A stretch of 49,527 nucleotides of DNA from an uncultured Lachnospiraceae bacterium (GTDB lineage: Bacteria > Bacillota > Clostridia > Lachnospirales > Lachnospiraceae), in the NCBI GenBank assembly GCA_900546325.1, contig URCR01000021.1, forward strand, positions 1 to 49,527, read 5' to 3'. The number at the start of each line of letters is the position of its first letter. Within the stretch, counting starts at the first letter, position 1. Below, piece by piece: positions 38,378 to 47,496 of the stretch. The notes under the pieces are model-generated. The model was not told the origin of the DNA, made no database searches, and worked only from the letters and a program-made list of their open reading frames with translations. A program made the position numbers and the translations under genes.

Positions 38378-39596
38378 GACAGAGTCATCTGTCCTGCACA
38401 CATACAACCGGTATGATCTTGTGCTGGAAAAAGGGGAAAGCGCCTATCTGTACGACATAGAAGGAAAAGGTTATCTGGACTTTGGCTCCGGGATCGGCGT
38501 TAGTTCCCTCGGATATGGAAATGAAAAATTGCAGTCGGCATTAAAAAAACAGATTGATCAGTTGATTCATACATCCAACTTATATTATCACGAACCACTT
38601 GCCCAGGCGGCAGAAAAGCTGAAGGAAATCTCGGGGATGGATCGTGTCTTTTTTACAAACAGCGGGACAGAAGCAGTTGAAGGAGCTTTGAAGGCAGCAA
38701 GAAAATATGCAAAGCAAAAAGGGAACGGCGCCTGCGAGCTTATCGCAATGGAACATTCCTTTCACGGACGGAGTATGGGGGCACTCTCGGTGACGGGGAC
38801 AGAAAGCTACAGGGAACCGTTTGAACCGCTTGTAGGCGGTGTGAAGTTTGCTGCATTCAATGATCTGGAAAGTGTAAAAAAACAGGTAACAGAGAAGACA
38901 GGCGCCATTCTTCTGGAGCCGATACAGGGGGAAGGCGGTGTCTTTGTGGCAGAACAGTCATTTCTGAAAGGGCTTCGCGCCCTCTGTGATGAGAGAGGGA
39001 TCCTTTTGATCTTTGATGAGATTCAGTGTGGCATGGGGCGGACCGGATCGATGTTCGCATGGCAGGGATATGAGGTGCAGCCGGATATTCTTGTGATGGC
39101 AAAGGCAATCGGAAACGGTGTTCCGGTGGGGGCTTTTGCGATGAAAGAGAAGGTGGCGCAAAATTCCCTGAAACCGGGAGACCACGGGACAACCTACGGC
39201 GGCAATCCGCTTGCGTGCCGGGCGGTCAGTACGGTGATCGACCTGTTTATAGAGCAACAGCTGACAGAGCATGTAAGGAAGCTGACCCCGTATCTCGAAG
39301 AAAAATTAGATGCATTGATTGCAAAGACAAAATTGCTTGCCGGAAGAAGAGGAAAGGGATTTATGCAGGGGCTGATCTCTTCCTGCCCGGCAGGAAAGAT
39401 TGTGGAGGCGGCAAAACAGGAGGGGCTTTTGCTCCTTACCGCAGGCGCGCAGGTTGTAAGACTCCTCCCGCCGCTAATCATCACCGAAAAAGAGATTGAC
39501 GAGATGGAAGAAAAGTTAGAGAAGGCTCTTTTGCAGGTTGATGAAAAGGAAGTATCCCGGGCAACGCAGCGCGGGCTGTATGAATCAAAAAAGTAA
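38358..39596 (+). CDS. argD: Acetylornithine aminotransferase
   Basis: The 412-aa PLP enzyme converts acetylglutamate semialdehyde to acetylornithine. Motifs are YLYDIEGKGYLDFGSGIGVS, FFTNSGTEAVEGALKAARKY for the phosphate site, EHSFHGRSMGALSVTG, EPIQGEGGV, LIFDEIQCGMGRTG with the cofactor Asp, and the PLP lysine in ILVMAKAIGNGVPVGAF. Start ATG 38358 follows AAGGAG; the frame upstream is inside argB. It is the last arg gene here. Confidence 0.94.
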   Translation: MNQTISKTESSVLHTYNRYDLVLEKGESAYLYDIEGKGYLDFGSGIGVSSLGYGNEKLQSALKKQIDQLIHTSNLYYHEPLAQAAEKLKEISGMDRVFFTNSGTEAVEGALKAARKYAKQKGNGACELIAMEHSFHGRSMGALSVTGTESYREPFEPLVGGVKFAAFNDLESVKKQVTEKTGAILLEPIQGEGGVFVAEQSFLKGLRALCDERGILLIFDEIQCGMGRTGSMFAWQGYEVQPDILVMAKAIGNGVPVGAFAMKEKVAQNSLKPGDHGTTYGGNPLACRAVSTVIDLFIEQQLTEHVRKLTPYLEEKLDALIAKTKLLAGRRGKGFMQGLISSCPAGKIVEAAKQEGLLLLTAGAQVVRLLPPLIITEKEIDEMEEKLEKALLQVDEKEVSRATQRGLYESKK

Positions 39597-39695
39597 ATTT
39601 TGTATGAGGATCGGGGCATAAAAATCCGGTCATTGGATACACTGGAAAGAAACAGTTGTCACAAAAAGTGGCAAATCATTCTGGGAGGGAGTCCG

Positions 39696-40127
39696 ATGAC
39701 TGGATTTTTTATTGCGCTGCTCTCTGGAGCGCTGATGAGCGTGCAGGGAGTTTTTAACACACAGGTAACAAAGACAACGGGGATGTGGGTGTCGAACGGC
39801 TGGGTGCAGTTTTCTGCCTTTGTCGTCTGTCTTGCGGCATGGCTGATTGCGGGCAGAGACAGTGTGATGGCGCTCGGGAAAGTAGAGCCGAAATACATGC
39901 TGCTCGGAGGTGCGATCGGAGCCGGAATTACATGGACGGTCATCAAGAGTATGGAACAGCTGGGACCCGCAAAAGCGGCGCTTCTGATTGTGATCGCACA
40001 GTTGATCGTGGCATATGTCATTGAAGTGCTTGGGCTGTTCGGTGTGGAAAAAGCACCGCTTGAATGGCGGAAAGTAGGAGGGATGGTTCTGGCTCTGATC
40101 GGTGTTGCGATTTTTCAGTGGAAGTAG
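39696..40127 (+). CDS. YdcZ/DUF606-family (DMT) membrane protein
   Basis: The 143-aa protein has about five membrane helices: IALLSGALMSVQGVFNTQVT, WVQFSAFVVCLAAWLIAG, YMLLGGAIGAGITWTVI, ALLIVIAQLIVAYVIEVLG and the last VGGMVLALIGVAIFQ. This is a single YdcZ-type unit of the drug/metabolite transporter superfamily, which works as a homodimer or with a second half. The substrate is unknown. Start ATG 39696 has GGGAGGGAG upstream. It follows argD after 99 nt and could be in the same transcript. Confidence 0.85.
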   Translation: MTGFFIALLSGALMSVQGVFNTQVTKTTGMWVSNGWVQFSAFVVCLAAWLIAGRDSVMALGKVEPKYMLLGGAIGAGITWTVIKSMEQLGPAKAALLIVIAQLIVAYVIEVLGLFGVEKAPLEWRKVGGMVLALIGVAIFQWK

Positions 40128-40152
40128 AAAAAGGAAGATAAGAAATCAAAAA

Positions 40153-40183
40153 GCCGCGGAAGAACTGGTTGTAATTCCGCGGC
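40153..40183 (+). terminator. Hairpin after the YdcZ gene
   Basis: GCCGCGGAA (40153-40161) pairs perfectly with TTCCGCGGC (40175-40183) around a 13-nt loop, 25 nt after the stop codon. Only a weak T-tract follows; an A-run lies before it. A terminator is the best reading. Confidence 0.6.
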
Positions 40184-40252
40184 AAATTCGATACAATATA
40201 TATGTCTTTGCATATGAGGGGATTTATAGAGGATATCTATAAAGGAGAAAAT

Positions 40253-40939
40253 ATGTATAAGCAAAAGAAAAATGAAAAGAGCACTAAGAACAATCGAAAG
40301 CGCAGCAGGAATTTGATATGTGGAATCGGGATTTTGACAGTGATAGGCTGTCTGTCCGGCTGCAAAAAAGAGGAACACCGGATCGAAGAGGTTCGGTTGG
40401 AAGAAGCCGGAAAAAGTGATTCGGATTCCAAAGAGAGTGAGGATGAGAAGGAGAAATCTGTACAGGAAGCGCCGAGAGAGCCGAAGACAATCTGGGTGTA
40501 TGTATCGGGTGCAGTCCGCGCGCCGGGTGTGTATGAACTGCCGGAGGGCTCACGCCTTTTTGAGGTGTTGGAGCGAGCGGGAGGAATGACAGAAGCAGCT
40601 GATCAAACCTTTCTGAATCAGGCAGAACTCCTCGCGGATGGAATACAGATCCAGGTTTGGACAAAGGAGGAAGTTGCTTCTGGAATCGTAGAAAAAGAAA
40701 CGGCAAATGCTTCCGGAGCCTCCGGAGGAAGTGGAAACACTTCTGCGGGGAAGGTGAATCTGAACACTGCAACAAAGGAAGAGCTTATGACACTTCCCGG
40801 AATCGGCGAGGCAAAGGCGGACAGTATTCTTACCTATCGGGAATCTGCAGGCAGCTTTCAGTCCATTGAACAGATCAAAGAGATTGAGGGAATCAAGGAC
40901 GGTGTATTTGAGAAGATAAAAGAACTGATCACGGTCTGA
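40253..40939 (+). CDS. comEA: ComEA-type DNA-binding lipoprotein/membrane protein
   Basis: The 228-aa protein binds DNA at the cell surface for uptake. The N-terminus has a basic region and a hydrophobic segment ending in a lipobox-like LSGC (about residue 37), so it may be a lipoprotein. An acidic linker leads to an SLBB domain (about 78-140, IWVYVSGAVRAPGVYELPEG). The C-terminal 65 residues hold the helix-hairpin-helix pair (VNLNTATKEELMTLPGIGEA, GSFQSIEQIKEIEGI). ATG 40253 has AAAGGAG 5 nt upstream. Unlike the usual comEA-comEC neighbours, a two-component system lies in between. Confidence 0.9.
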   Translation: MYKQKKNEKSTKNNRKRSRNLICGIGILTVIGCLSGCKKEEHRIEEVRLEEAGKSDSDSKESEDEKEKSVQEAPREPKTIWVYVSGAVRAPGVYELPEGSRLFEVLERAGGMTEAADQTFLNQAELLADGIQIQVWTKEEVASGIVEKETANASGASGGSGNTSAGKVNLNTATKEELMTLPGIGEAKADSILTYRESAGSFQSIEQIKEIEGIKDGVFEKIKELITV

Positions 40940-40961
40940 ATGCTCTGGTAAGGGAGAGTTT

Positions 40962-41648
40962 ATGGGAAATAAAATATTGGTTGTGGATGATGAAAAATTA
41001 ATCGTGAAAGGGATCCGGTTCAGTCTTGAACAGGATGGAATGGAAGTCACTGCGGCATATGACGGCGAAGAGGCGCTGGCACTTGCAAAAAGCGGGGAGT
41101 TTGACCTGATCCTTCTGGATGTCATGCTGCCGAAGCTGACAGGGTTTGAAGTTTGTCAGCAGATCCGGGAATTCTCGGATGTGCCGATTATCATGCTGAC
41201 GGCAAAAGGAGACGACATTGACAAGATCATGGGGCTGGAGTATGGGGCAGATGACTATGTCACAAAGCCGTTTAATATTCTGGAAGTGAAAGCGCGGATC
41301 AAAGCGATCATCCGTCGTACGAAGAAGGACAGACCGGAAGAACAGAAGAATCTGATCGTAAAGGGAGAGATGAAGTTAGATTGTGAGAGCCGCCGTGTTT
41401 TTATCGGGGAGCGGGAAGTCAATCTGACTGCAAAGGAATTTGACATGCTGGAACTTCTTGCACTGAATCAGAATAAGGTGTACAGCAGGGAGAAACTGCT
41501 GAACCTTGTCTGGGGCTATGATTATCCGGGCGATGCAAGAACGGTCGATGTACATATCCGGCGCCTGCGGGAGAAGATTGAGAGCCATCCAAGTGATCCG
41601 AAGTATGTACATACAAAGTGGGGAGTTGGTTATTATTTTAGGGGATAA
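40962..41648 (+). CDS. OmpR/PhoB-family response regulator
   Basis: The 228-aa regulator has a receiver domain (1-118) with the acidic pair Asp9-Asp10, the phosphorylated Asp53 in LILLDVMLPK, the switch threonine in IIMLTAKG and the lysine in DYVTKPF. The C-terminal winged helix (about 130-228) shows VNLTAKEFDMLELL, VYSREKLLNLVWGYDYPGD, RTVDVHIRRLREKIE and the closing WGVGYYFRG. It overlaps the kinase gene at its end. Targets are unknown; the GerMN lipoprotein and comEC downstream are candidates. Confidence 0.94.
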   Translation: MGNKILVVDDEKLIVKGIRFSLEQDGMEVTAAYDGEEALALAKSGEFDLILLDVMLPKLTGFEVCQQIREFSDVPIIMLTAKGDDIDKIMGLEYGADDYVTKPFNILEVKARIKAIIRRTKKDRPEEQKNLIVKGEMKLDCESRRVFIGEREVNLTAKEFDMLELLALNQNKVYSREKLLNLVWGYDYPGDARTVDVHIRRLREKIESHPSDPKYVHTKWGVGYYFRG

Positions 41649-43071
41649 GATATACTTCCGCGGCAGGTTCTTTAAAAGCCTGCGTTTCCGGATCATGCTG
41701 CTTCTCGCAGTGATCGGAATTATTCCATGTATCGTTGTCGGGCGGGGAATCATCAGCAATTATGAAAAAAGGGCGGTTTCCATACGGACCGCAGAGATTC
41801 AGAACCAGAGTACGATGTTAGGGAGCCGTCTTGGAAAAGCAGGCTATTTAAAGGGGGCGCCGTCAGAAGCGCTGGATGCGGAGCTGGCACAGCTTGCAGA
41901 TATTTACAGTGGGAGAATTCTTCTGATCAATGATGAATTCCAGGTAGTCAAAGACACTTATGAGATGGAAAAAGGAAAAACGATTGTCTCAGAGGCGGTG
42001 ATGGAGTGCTATAAGGGGAATAACACAAGCGAGTATGACTCGGAAAATCACTATATTGAGGTGACGCAGGCGATCGAAGATCCGAATACCGGAGAGATCG
42101 AAGGAATCATGCTTGTCAGCGTCTCCACCGATTCGGTCGTGGACAGTGTGGATGTTCTGTATTCCAAAGCAGTTGCGGTGGAGATTGCCGTCGGAGTTGT
42201 GATCATTACCATTTCCTTTTTTGTTTCCGCACTTCTTGTGCGGCCGTTTGGAAGGATTACGCAGGCAATCGGAGCGGTGACGGAAGGGTACGATACGGAT
42301 AATCTGCACGAGAATGCCTATACCGAGACGATGCTCATTTCCGATGCGTTTAATAAGATGCTTGGAAGGTTAAAGATACTAGACGATTCCAGGCAGGAAT
42401 TTGTCTCAAATGTCTCCCATGAGCTGAAGACACCGCTGACTTCCATGAAAGTGCTGGCGGATTCCCTTCTGGCACAGGAAGGTGCTCCGGCTGAACTGTA
42501 TCAGGAGTTTATGGAAGATATTGCGGCGGAGATTGAGCGGGAGAATAAGATCATCAACGACCTGCTGTCGCTTGTCAAGCTGGACAAGACATCGGCAGAT
42601 CTGAATATCAAGTCAGAAAATATCAACGATCTTCTGGAACTGATCTTAAAACGACTGCGGCCCATTGCGGCACAGCACAATATTGAAGTCGTATTTGAGA
42701 GCTTCCGACCGGTGATCGCCGAGGTGGACGAAGTGAAACTGACACTTGCGATTTCCAATCTGGTGGAAAACGCGATCAAATACAATCACGAAGAGGGATG
42801 GGTGCATGTCTCTCTGAATGCAGATTATAAATATTTCTATATCAAAGTTGCGGACTCCGGCATCGGGATTCCGGAAGATGCCGTCGAGCATATTTTTGAG
42901 CGGTTTTACCGGGTGGATAAATCACATTCCCGCGAGATCGGGGGGACCGGACTTGGACTTGCGATTGCGAGAAATGCGATTTTGATGCATAGAGGAATCG
43001 TCAAGGTGCACAGTAAAGAGGGTGAGGGTACGACATTTACCGTTCGCGTGCCGCTGACTTATATTGTGTGA
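41626..43071 (+). CDS. Membrane sensor histidine kinase
   Basis: The kinase partners the preceding regulator. Two membrane segments (about 22-43 and 185-206, counted from TTG 41626) enclose an extracellular sensing domain of about 140 residues. A HAMP-type linker follows, then the phosphorylated His265 in FVSNVSHELKTPLTSMK. The ATPase domain has Asn382 (LVENAIKYN), DSGIGIPEDAVEHIFERFYR and GGTGLGLAIA. The start is unclear: TTG 41626 directly abuts GGGAG, ATG 41605 has no site, and ATG 41695 lies inside the first membrane segment. Translation is probably coupled to the regulator's stop at 41646-41648. Confidence 0.88.
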   Translation: MVIILGDKIYFRGRFFKSLRFRIMLLLAVIGIIPCIVVGRGIISNYEKRAVSIRTAEIQNQSTMLGSRLGKAGYLKGAPSEALDAELAQLADIYSGRILLINDEFQVVKDTYEMEKGKTIVSEAVMECYKGNNTSEYDSENHYIEVTQAIEDPNTGEIEGIMLVSVSTDSVVDSVDVLYSKAVAVEIAVGVVIITISFFVSALLVRPFGRITQAIGAVTEGYDTDNLHENAYTETMLISDAFNKMLGRLKILDDSRQEFVSNVSHELKTPLTSMKVLADSLLAQEGAPAELYQEFMEDIAAEIERENKIINDLLSLVKLDKTSADLNIKSENINDLLELILKRLRPIAAQHNIEVVFESFRPVIAEVDEVKLTLAISNLVENAIKYNHEEGWVHVSLNADYKYFYIKVADSGIGIPEDAVEHIFERFYRVDKSHSREIGGTGLGLAIARNAILMHRGIVKVHSKEGEGTTFTVRVPLTYIV

Positions 43072-43121
43072 GAAATCCCGGTGAGCAGAAATGAAAGGGA
43101 AGACAGAAAAAAAGAGAGAAG

Positions 43122-44060
43122 ATGACAGAAAGTTTGAAAAAGAAAATCGGAATCGGGTTGTTTGTCATAATGTTTGTGCTGATGACTGCCGCCTGCGGGA
43201 AAGATAAGAAGGAAGTTTCCGGAGATGGCATCTACTACATGAACAGCGAGGAGACAACCATTGAGAAGGAACCGTATCAAATCAAAGAAAAAGATACAGA
43301 GAAGGCCGCACAGGCGATGCTGAAAAAACTTTCCAAAGCGCCGGAGGATGTAGAGCGGAAGCCGGTGATCTCAAAGAGGGTAAAGGTACTTGGATTTGAG
43401 GTGGAAGATGGAAATATCACTGTTGATTTTGGCGGGGGCTATTATGAGATGGGAACGGTCAGGGAGGTACTCTGCCGTGCAGCGATCGTTCAGTCGCTTG
43501 TACAGATCGACGGAATTGAGTCGGTTTCATTTGAAGTGGAAGGAAATCCACTGACCGATGATAAGGGGCAGATTGTCGGAAGTATGCGGGCAGAAGATTT
43601 TATTGAAAATACAGGTTCTGCACTGCACTCTTATGAGAAGACGGACCTTACACTGTATTTTGGAAATGAAGAAGGCACGGCGCTTGAGGAGGAAGTATTG
43701 GAAGAGGTGCGCTACAATACAAATCTGTCCACAGAAAAGCTTGTCATGGAGCGTCTGCTCAAAGGACCTGCTTCCAAACAGCTTCGGCCGGTGCTGGATT
43801 CCCAGATACGCCTGGTTGGAACTTCTGTGAAAGACGGAATCTGTTATGTCAATTTTGATGACACCTTTCTCCGGCAGGAATCAGAGCTGGATCCAACACT
43901 TCAGATCGAGGCGATTGTCCGCTCTGTGATAGAAAACGGAAAACAGATCCGGGCAGTTCAGATTTTGATCAATGGAAAGAGTGATCAGAACTATAAAGGT
44001 ATTTCTCTTGAACAGCCGTTTGACATCGAATCTGCCGGGCAGAAAGGAGAGAAACAGTGA
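43122..44060 (+). CDS. GerMN-domain lipoprotein
   Basis: The 312-aa protein has a lipoprotein signal (LFVIMFVLMTAAC, lipobox Cys about residue 25) and two GerMN domains, at about 65-155 (VKVLGFEVEDGNITVDFGGG) and 175-295 (LTLYFGNEEGTALEEEV, then VKDGICYVNFDDTFL). GerMN domains occur in the Bacillus germination protein GerM and in actinobacterial LpqB. Directly after a regulator/kinase pair, it could tune the kinase's sensing, as proposed for LpqB with MtrAB. The stop overlaps the comEC start. Confidence 0.88.
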   Translation: MTESLKKKIGIGLFVIMFVLMTAACGKDKKEVSGDGIYYMNSEETTIEKEPYQIKEKDTEKAAQAMLKKLSKAPEDVERKPVISKRVKVLGFEVEDGNITVDFGGGYYEMGTVREVLCRAAIVQSLVQIDGIESVSFEVEGNPLTDDKGQIVGSMRAEDFIENTGSALHSYEKTDLTLYFGNEEGTALEEEVLEEVRYNTNLSTEKLVMERLLKGPASKQLRPVLDSQIRLVGTSVKDGICYVNFDDTFLRQESELDPTLQIEAIVRSVIENGKQIRAVQILINGKSDQNYKGISLEQPFDIESAGQKGEKQ

Positions 44061-46291
44061 GAAAAAAACCGCTCTGTCTCCTGTGCATCTTCTTTCTGCT
44101 GTTCAGGCTGGCAGGAACTTTGGCGGCGGGGAAAAAGATAGAGGATATTTCCTCTTTCCCCGCAAAAACAATTCAGATAGAAGGAACAGTCCTTCAGAAA
44201 TCAATCACATCAAAACAACAAGTCTTGACAATTGGAAATCTTCAAAAACAATCCAGACAGATCGGCAAACAGCATACCGAAAAAGAGAAAATAATAATTT
44301 ATGACGATTCTTTTTGTGATGTAAAGATAGGGGACCACATTCGTGTAAAAGGAGAGGGGAAAGCTTTTGAGGAAGCTCGAAATCCCGGAAATTTTGACCA
44401 GAGAGAGTATTATCGGAGGAAGCATACGAGAGGCTTTCTGTGGGCAAAAGAGATTGTTGTCACGGAACGGGAAGAGGTCTCTTTCGGGGAAATCATGTTC
44501 CGGATGCGGGAGAGGAGCAGGCAGATATTCGGATACTGCCTGGGCGAGAAAAACGGAGGAATTCTCGCAGCAATGGTGTTGGGTGAGAAAACAGGCATGG
44601 ACCAGGAGGTAAAAGAGCTTTATCAGAAAAGCGGAATCAGCCATCTGCTTGCCATCTCCGGACTCCATTTATCCTTGATCGGCAATGCCTTCTACGGACT
44701 GCTACGGAAAGGCGGCTGCTCTTTTTGCGCGGCTGGGATCGCGAGCACAGTTGTCCTCGGCGGATATGCGTGTATGACTGGGATGAGTGTGTCCACACAG
44801 CGGGCGTTTTTTATGTTTCTCCTTCACCTTGGAGCCGATGCGTCAGGGAGAGTCTATGATCTTGAGACGGCTCTGGCGGTGGCGGCAGCATGGATCGCCG
44901 CAGAAAATCCAAAATATTTGACGGACGCAGGATTTCTGTTGTCCTTTGGGGCGATTCTGGGGATTTTGCTTCTCTATCCGGTGTTTCAGGAAATTTTTGC
45001 GGGGAGGAAGAAGGGGCTGCAGGCGTTGGCCGGAAGTCTGGCGATTACCGTATTTCTCTATCCGGTCACAAGCTTTTTTTACTATGAAATATCCCCGTAT
45101 GCAGTCTTTTTAAATCTGGCTGTGATCCCGCTGATGAGCTGGATCCTCGGAGCGGGAATCATTGGGCTTCTCCTTGCGTTCTTGTGGATGCCGGGTGGAA
45201 GCCTTCTCTTAAAAAGCTGCGGTTTTCTTCTGGAAGTCTACGAGCTTCTCTGCCGGATATTTCTGCGGCTTCCGGAGGCGGTTATCGTGACCGGAAAGCC
45301 GGAAATCTGGAAAATTGTGGTGTATTATTGTTTGCTTTTTGTATTTGTGATGTGGTGGAGAAGAAAGATTACAGAAAAGAAAATTGCGGAAAAAAAGAGG
45401 GCACAGCAGAAAAAAGAGCAGAATCGGACCTGGAACTGGAAGCAAAGAGCGGGAAGTGGTTTGTGGGTGATTGGGCTGGCGCTGTTTATGACGATTGAGT
45501 TTGGAAAGAAGGAACTGGAGGTGACGTTTCTTGATGTGGGACAGGGCGATGGAATCTTTGTTCGGACAGATTCTGGACTGACCTGCATGGTCGACGGGGG
45601 GAGCACTGATGTCAAGCAGGTTGGGAAATATCGGATCGAACCATTTCTGAAGGCAAAGGGAGTGAGTGAATTGGACTATGTTTTTGTCACGCACGGGGAT
45701 CAGGATCATCTGAATGGGATTGCAGAATTGATTGGGCGGCAGGTATACGGGATACAGATCGATACACTCGTTCTTCCGAGAAAAGAGGTGTGGGACGATG
45801 CGCTTTGGCAACTGGCATATCTGGCAGATGCACATGGAGTGGCGGTTGCGCAGATGCAGGTAGGAGAATGTGTGGAAGATTCTCGTGTTTCCATCGAATG
45901 TATTCATCCGGCAAAAAATTCGGAGGCAGAGCCGGGGAATGCCGCTTCCCTTGTGCTGAAGCTGACTTGTCAAAATGTGAAGCTGCTTCTGACAGGGGAT
46001 GTGGAAGGAAAGGGAGAAGAAGAACTGCTGCAGAATTTTTCCGAAGAAATCCTGCTTCTGAAAGTGGCGCATCACGGATCGAAAAATTCAACGATGGAGT
46101 CGTTTCTGGAAAAGGTCAGACCAAAGTATGCGATTATCTCAGCAGGACGCAATAATTCTTACGGGCATCCAAATCAGGAAACACTCCGGCGGCTGAAAAA
46201 ATATGGGGTAAAAATCTATAGTACACAGGACAATGGGGCGCTCAGTTTTTTTATTGACGATGGGAAGGGATATCTGTCTGGATGGAGATAA
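44057..46291 (+). CDS. comEC: ComEC/Rec2 DNA-uptake channel protein
   Basis: The 744-aa protein should form the channel for single-stranded DNA during competence. Residues 30-140 are the N-terminal OB-like domain (GDHIRVKGEGKAFEEARNPG, NFDQREYYRRKH). The Competence core follows with HLLAISGLHLSLIG and several membrane helices (about 195-420). A lysine-rich linker leads to the MBL-fold domain (about 485-740): VTFLDVGQGDGIFVRT, VFVTHGDQDHLNGI, LLLTGDVEGKGEEELL and VAHHGSKNSTMESFL. All domains look complete. The start is GTG 44057, with AAGGAGAG 5 nt upstream, overlapping the GerMN stop. Confidence 0.93.
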   Translation: MRKKPLCLLCIFFLLFRLAGTLAAGKKIEDISSFPAKTIQIEGTVLQKSITSKQQVLTIGNLQKQSRQIGKQHTEKEKIIIYDDSFCDVKIGDHIRVKGEGKAFEEARNPGNFDQREYYRRKHTRGFLWAKEIVVTEREEVSFGEIMFRMRERSRQIFGYCLGEKNGGILAAMVLGEKTGMDQEVKELYQKSGISHLLAISGLHLSLIGNAFYGLLRKGGCSFCAAGIASTVVLGGYACMTGMSVSTQRAFFMFLLHLGADASGRVYDLETALAVAAAWIAAENPKYLTDAGFLLSFGAILGILLLYPVFQEIFAGRKKGLQALAGSLAITVFLYPVTSFFYYEISPYAVFLNLAVIPLMSWILGAGIIGLLLAFLWMPGGSLLLKSCGFLLEVYELLCRIFLRLPEAVIVTGKPEIWKIVVYYCLLFVFVMWWRRKITEKKIAEKKRAQQKKEQNRTWNWKQRAGSGLWVIGLALFMTIEFGKKELEVTFLDVGQGDGIFVRTDSGLTCMVDGGSTDVKQVGKYRIEPFLKAKGVSELDYVFVTHGDQDHLNGIAELIGRQVYGIQIDTLVLPRKEVWDDALWQLAYLADAHGVAVAQMQVGECVEDSRVSIECIHPAKNSEAEPGNAASLVLKLTCQNVKLLLTGDVEGKGEEELLQNFSEEILLLKVAHHGSKNSTMESFLEKVRPKYAIISAGRNNSYGHPNQETLRRLKKYGVKIYSTQDNGALSFFIDDGKGYLSGWR

Positions 46292-46397
46292 GAGGAAGGT
46301 GCAGAGAAAACAGGCATTCTGTCCTCTTTACGCAGTGGGAATATCTGTGATATGATGAGAAAGGAGTTTACGGAAGCGGAAAGGGCAGAAGAGATTT

Positions 46398-47378
46398 ATG
46401 AAGAGTTTAAATGAAGATTTAAAGACGGGAGAATTTAAGCAGATCTATCTGCTGTATGGAGAAGAAGGATATTTGAAGAAGCAGTATAAAGACAGGCTGT
46501 CAAAAGCGATCGTCAGTGAAGGGGATACGATGAATTACTCTTATTATGAGGGGAAAGGGATCAATCCGGGGGAACTGATCGATCTGGCGGAGACAATGCC
46601 GTTTTTTAGTGAGCGGCGTCTGATCGTTGTGGAAAATTCGGGATTTTTCAAAAATGCCGCACCGGAGCTGGCGGACTATCTGAAAGAACTGCCGGAGACA
46701 TCGTATTTTCTGTTTGTGGAAGAGGAAATTGACAAGCGCGGAAAGCTTTATAAGGCAGTGAAAGCAAAAGGGCGCGTGGTAGAACTGGGGCGGCAGGATG
46801 AGAACACACTGGTCCGGTGGATTCTCGGAATGGTGAAAAGGGAAGGAAAACAAATCTCAGAGCGGACCGTGCATGATCTTCTGACAAAGACCGGGGATGA
46901 CATGGAGAATCTTCAGAAGGAACTGGAAAAGCTGTTCTGTTATACACTCGAGAAAGATGTGATCACAGTGGAGGATGTGGAGAAAATCTGCACGACGCAT
47001 ATTTCCAATCAGATTTTTGAGATGGTTGCAGCCGTGGCGGAAAAGAGACAGAAAAAGGCGCTGGAACTTTATTATGATCTGCTTGCGTTGAAAGAACCGC
47101 CGATGCGGATCCTATTTCTTCTTGTCCGGCAGTTCCGCCTGCTTCTGGAGGTAAAAGAACTGGATCAAAATGGATATGGAAGAAAGGAAATCGGGGAGAA
47201 GACCGGACTTCACACATTTGTTGTCGGAAAATATCAGGGACAGGCAAAATCGTTTCAGAAGAAAGAGCTGCGGGCGATCCTGGAGATGGCAGCAGACCTT
47301 GAGGAGAGCGTGAAGACCGGGCGGCTGACAGATGCACTGGCAACAGAACTTTTCATTGTCAAATATAGTATGGCATGA
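46398..47378 (+). CDS. holA: DNA polymerase III delta subunit
   Basis: The 326-aa clamp-loader subunit opens the sliding clamp during replication. It has the usual start (FKQIYLLYGEEGYLKKQYKD), the FFSERRLIVVENSGFF segment, YFLFVEEEIDKRGKLYKAVK, and the helical C-terminal collar (EMVAAVAEKRQKKALELYYD, RILFLLVRQFRLLLEVKEL). Length is normal. The position after comEC is the common Firmicutes order. The rpsT gene that often follows is not seen. Confidence 0.93.
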   Translation: MKSLNEDLKTGEFKQIYLLYGEEGYLKKQYKDRLSKAIVSEGDTMNYSYYEGKGINPGELIDLAETMPFFSERRLIVVENSGFFKNAAPELADYLKELPETSYFLFVEEEIDKRGKLYKAVKAKGRVVELGRQDENTLVRWILGMVKREGKQISERTVHDLLTKTGDDMENLQKELEKLFCYTLEKDVITVEDVEKICTTHISNQIFEMVAAVAEKRQKKALELYYDLLALKEPPMRILFLLVRQFRLLLEVKELDQNGYGRKEIGEKTGLHTFVVGKYQGQAKSFQKKELRAILEMAADLEESVKTGRLTDALATELFIVKYSMA

Positions 47379-47384
47379 TATAAT
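47356..47384 (+). promoter_or_regulatory. Promoter of lepA
   Basis: TTGTCA (47356-47361) and a perfect TATAAT (47379-47384) are 17 nt apart. The -35 and spacer lie in the last codons of holA. The leader before the lepA GTG would be about 105 nt; I see no strong conserved structure in it. Confidence 0.7.
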
Positions 47385-47496
47385 AATGCGATGTTAAAAA
47401 GAAAAAAGAACTCGGCTGCCGGTCATGCAGGAAGAAGTCTGCCTTGCACAGATGATTTCAGCCGATGGATAGAGATAGAGAGATGGAGGAATTTTA

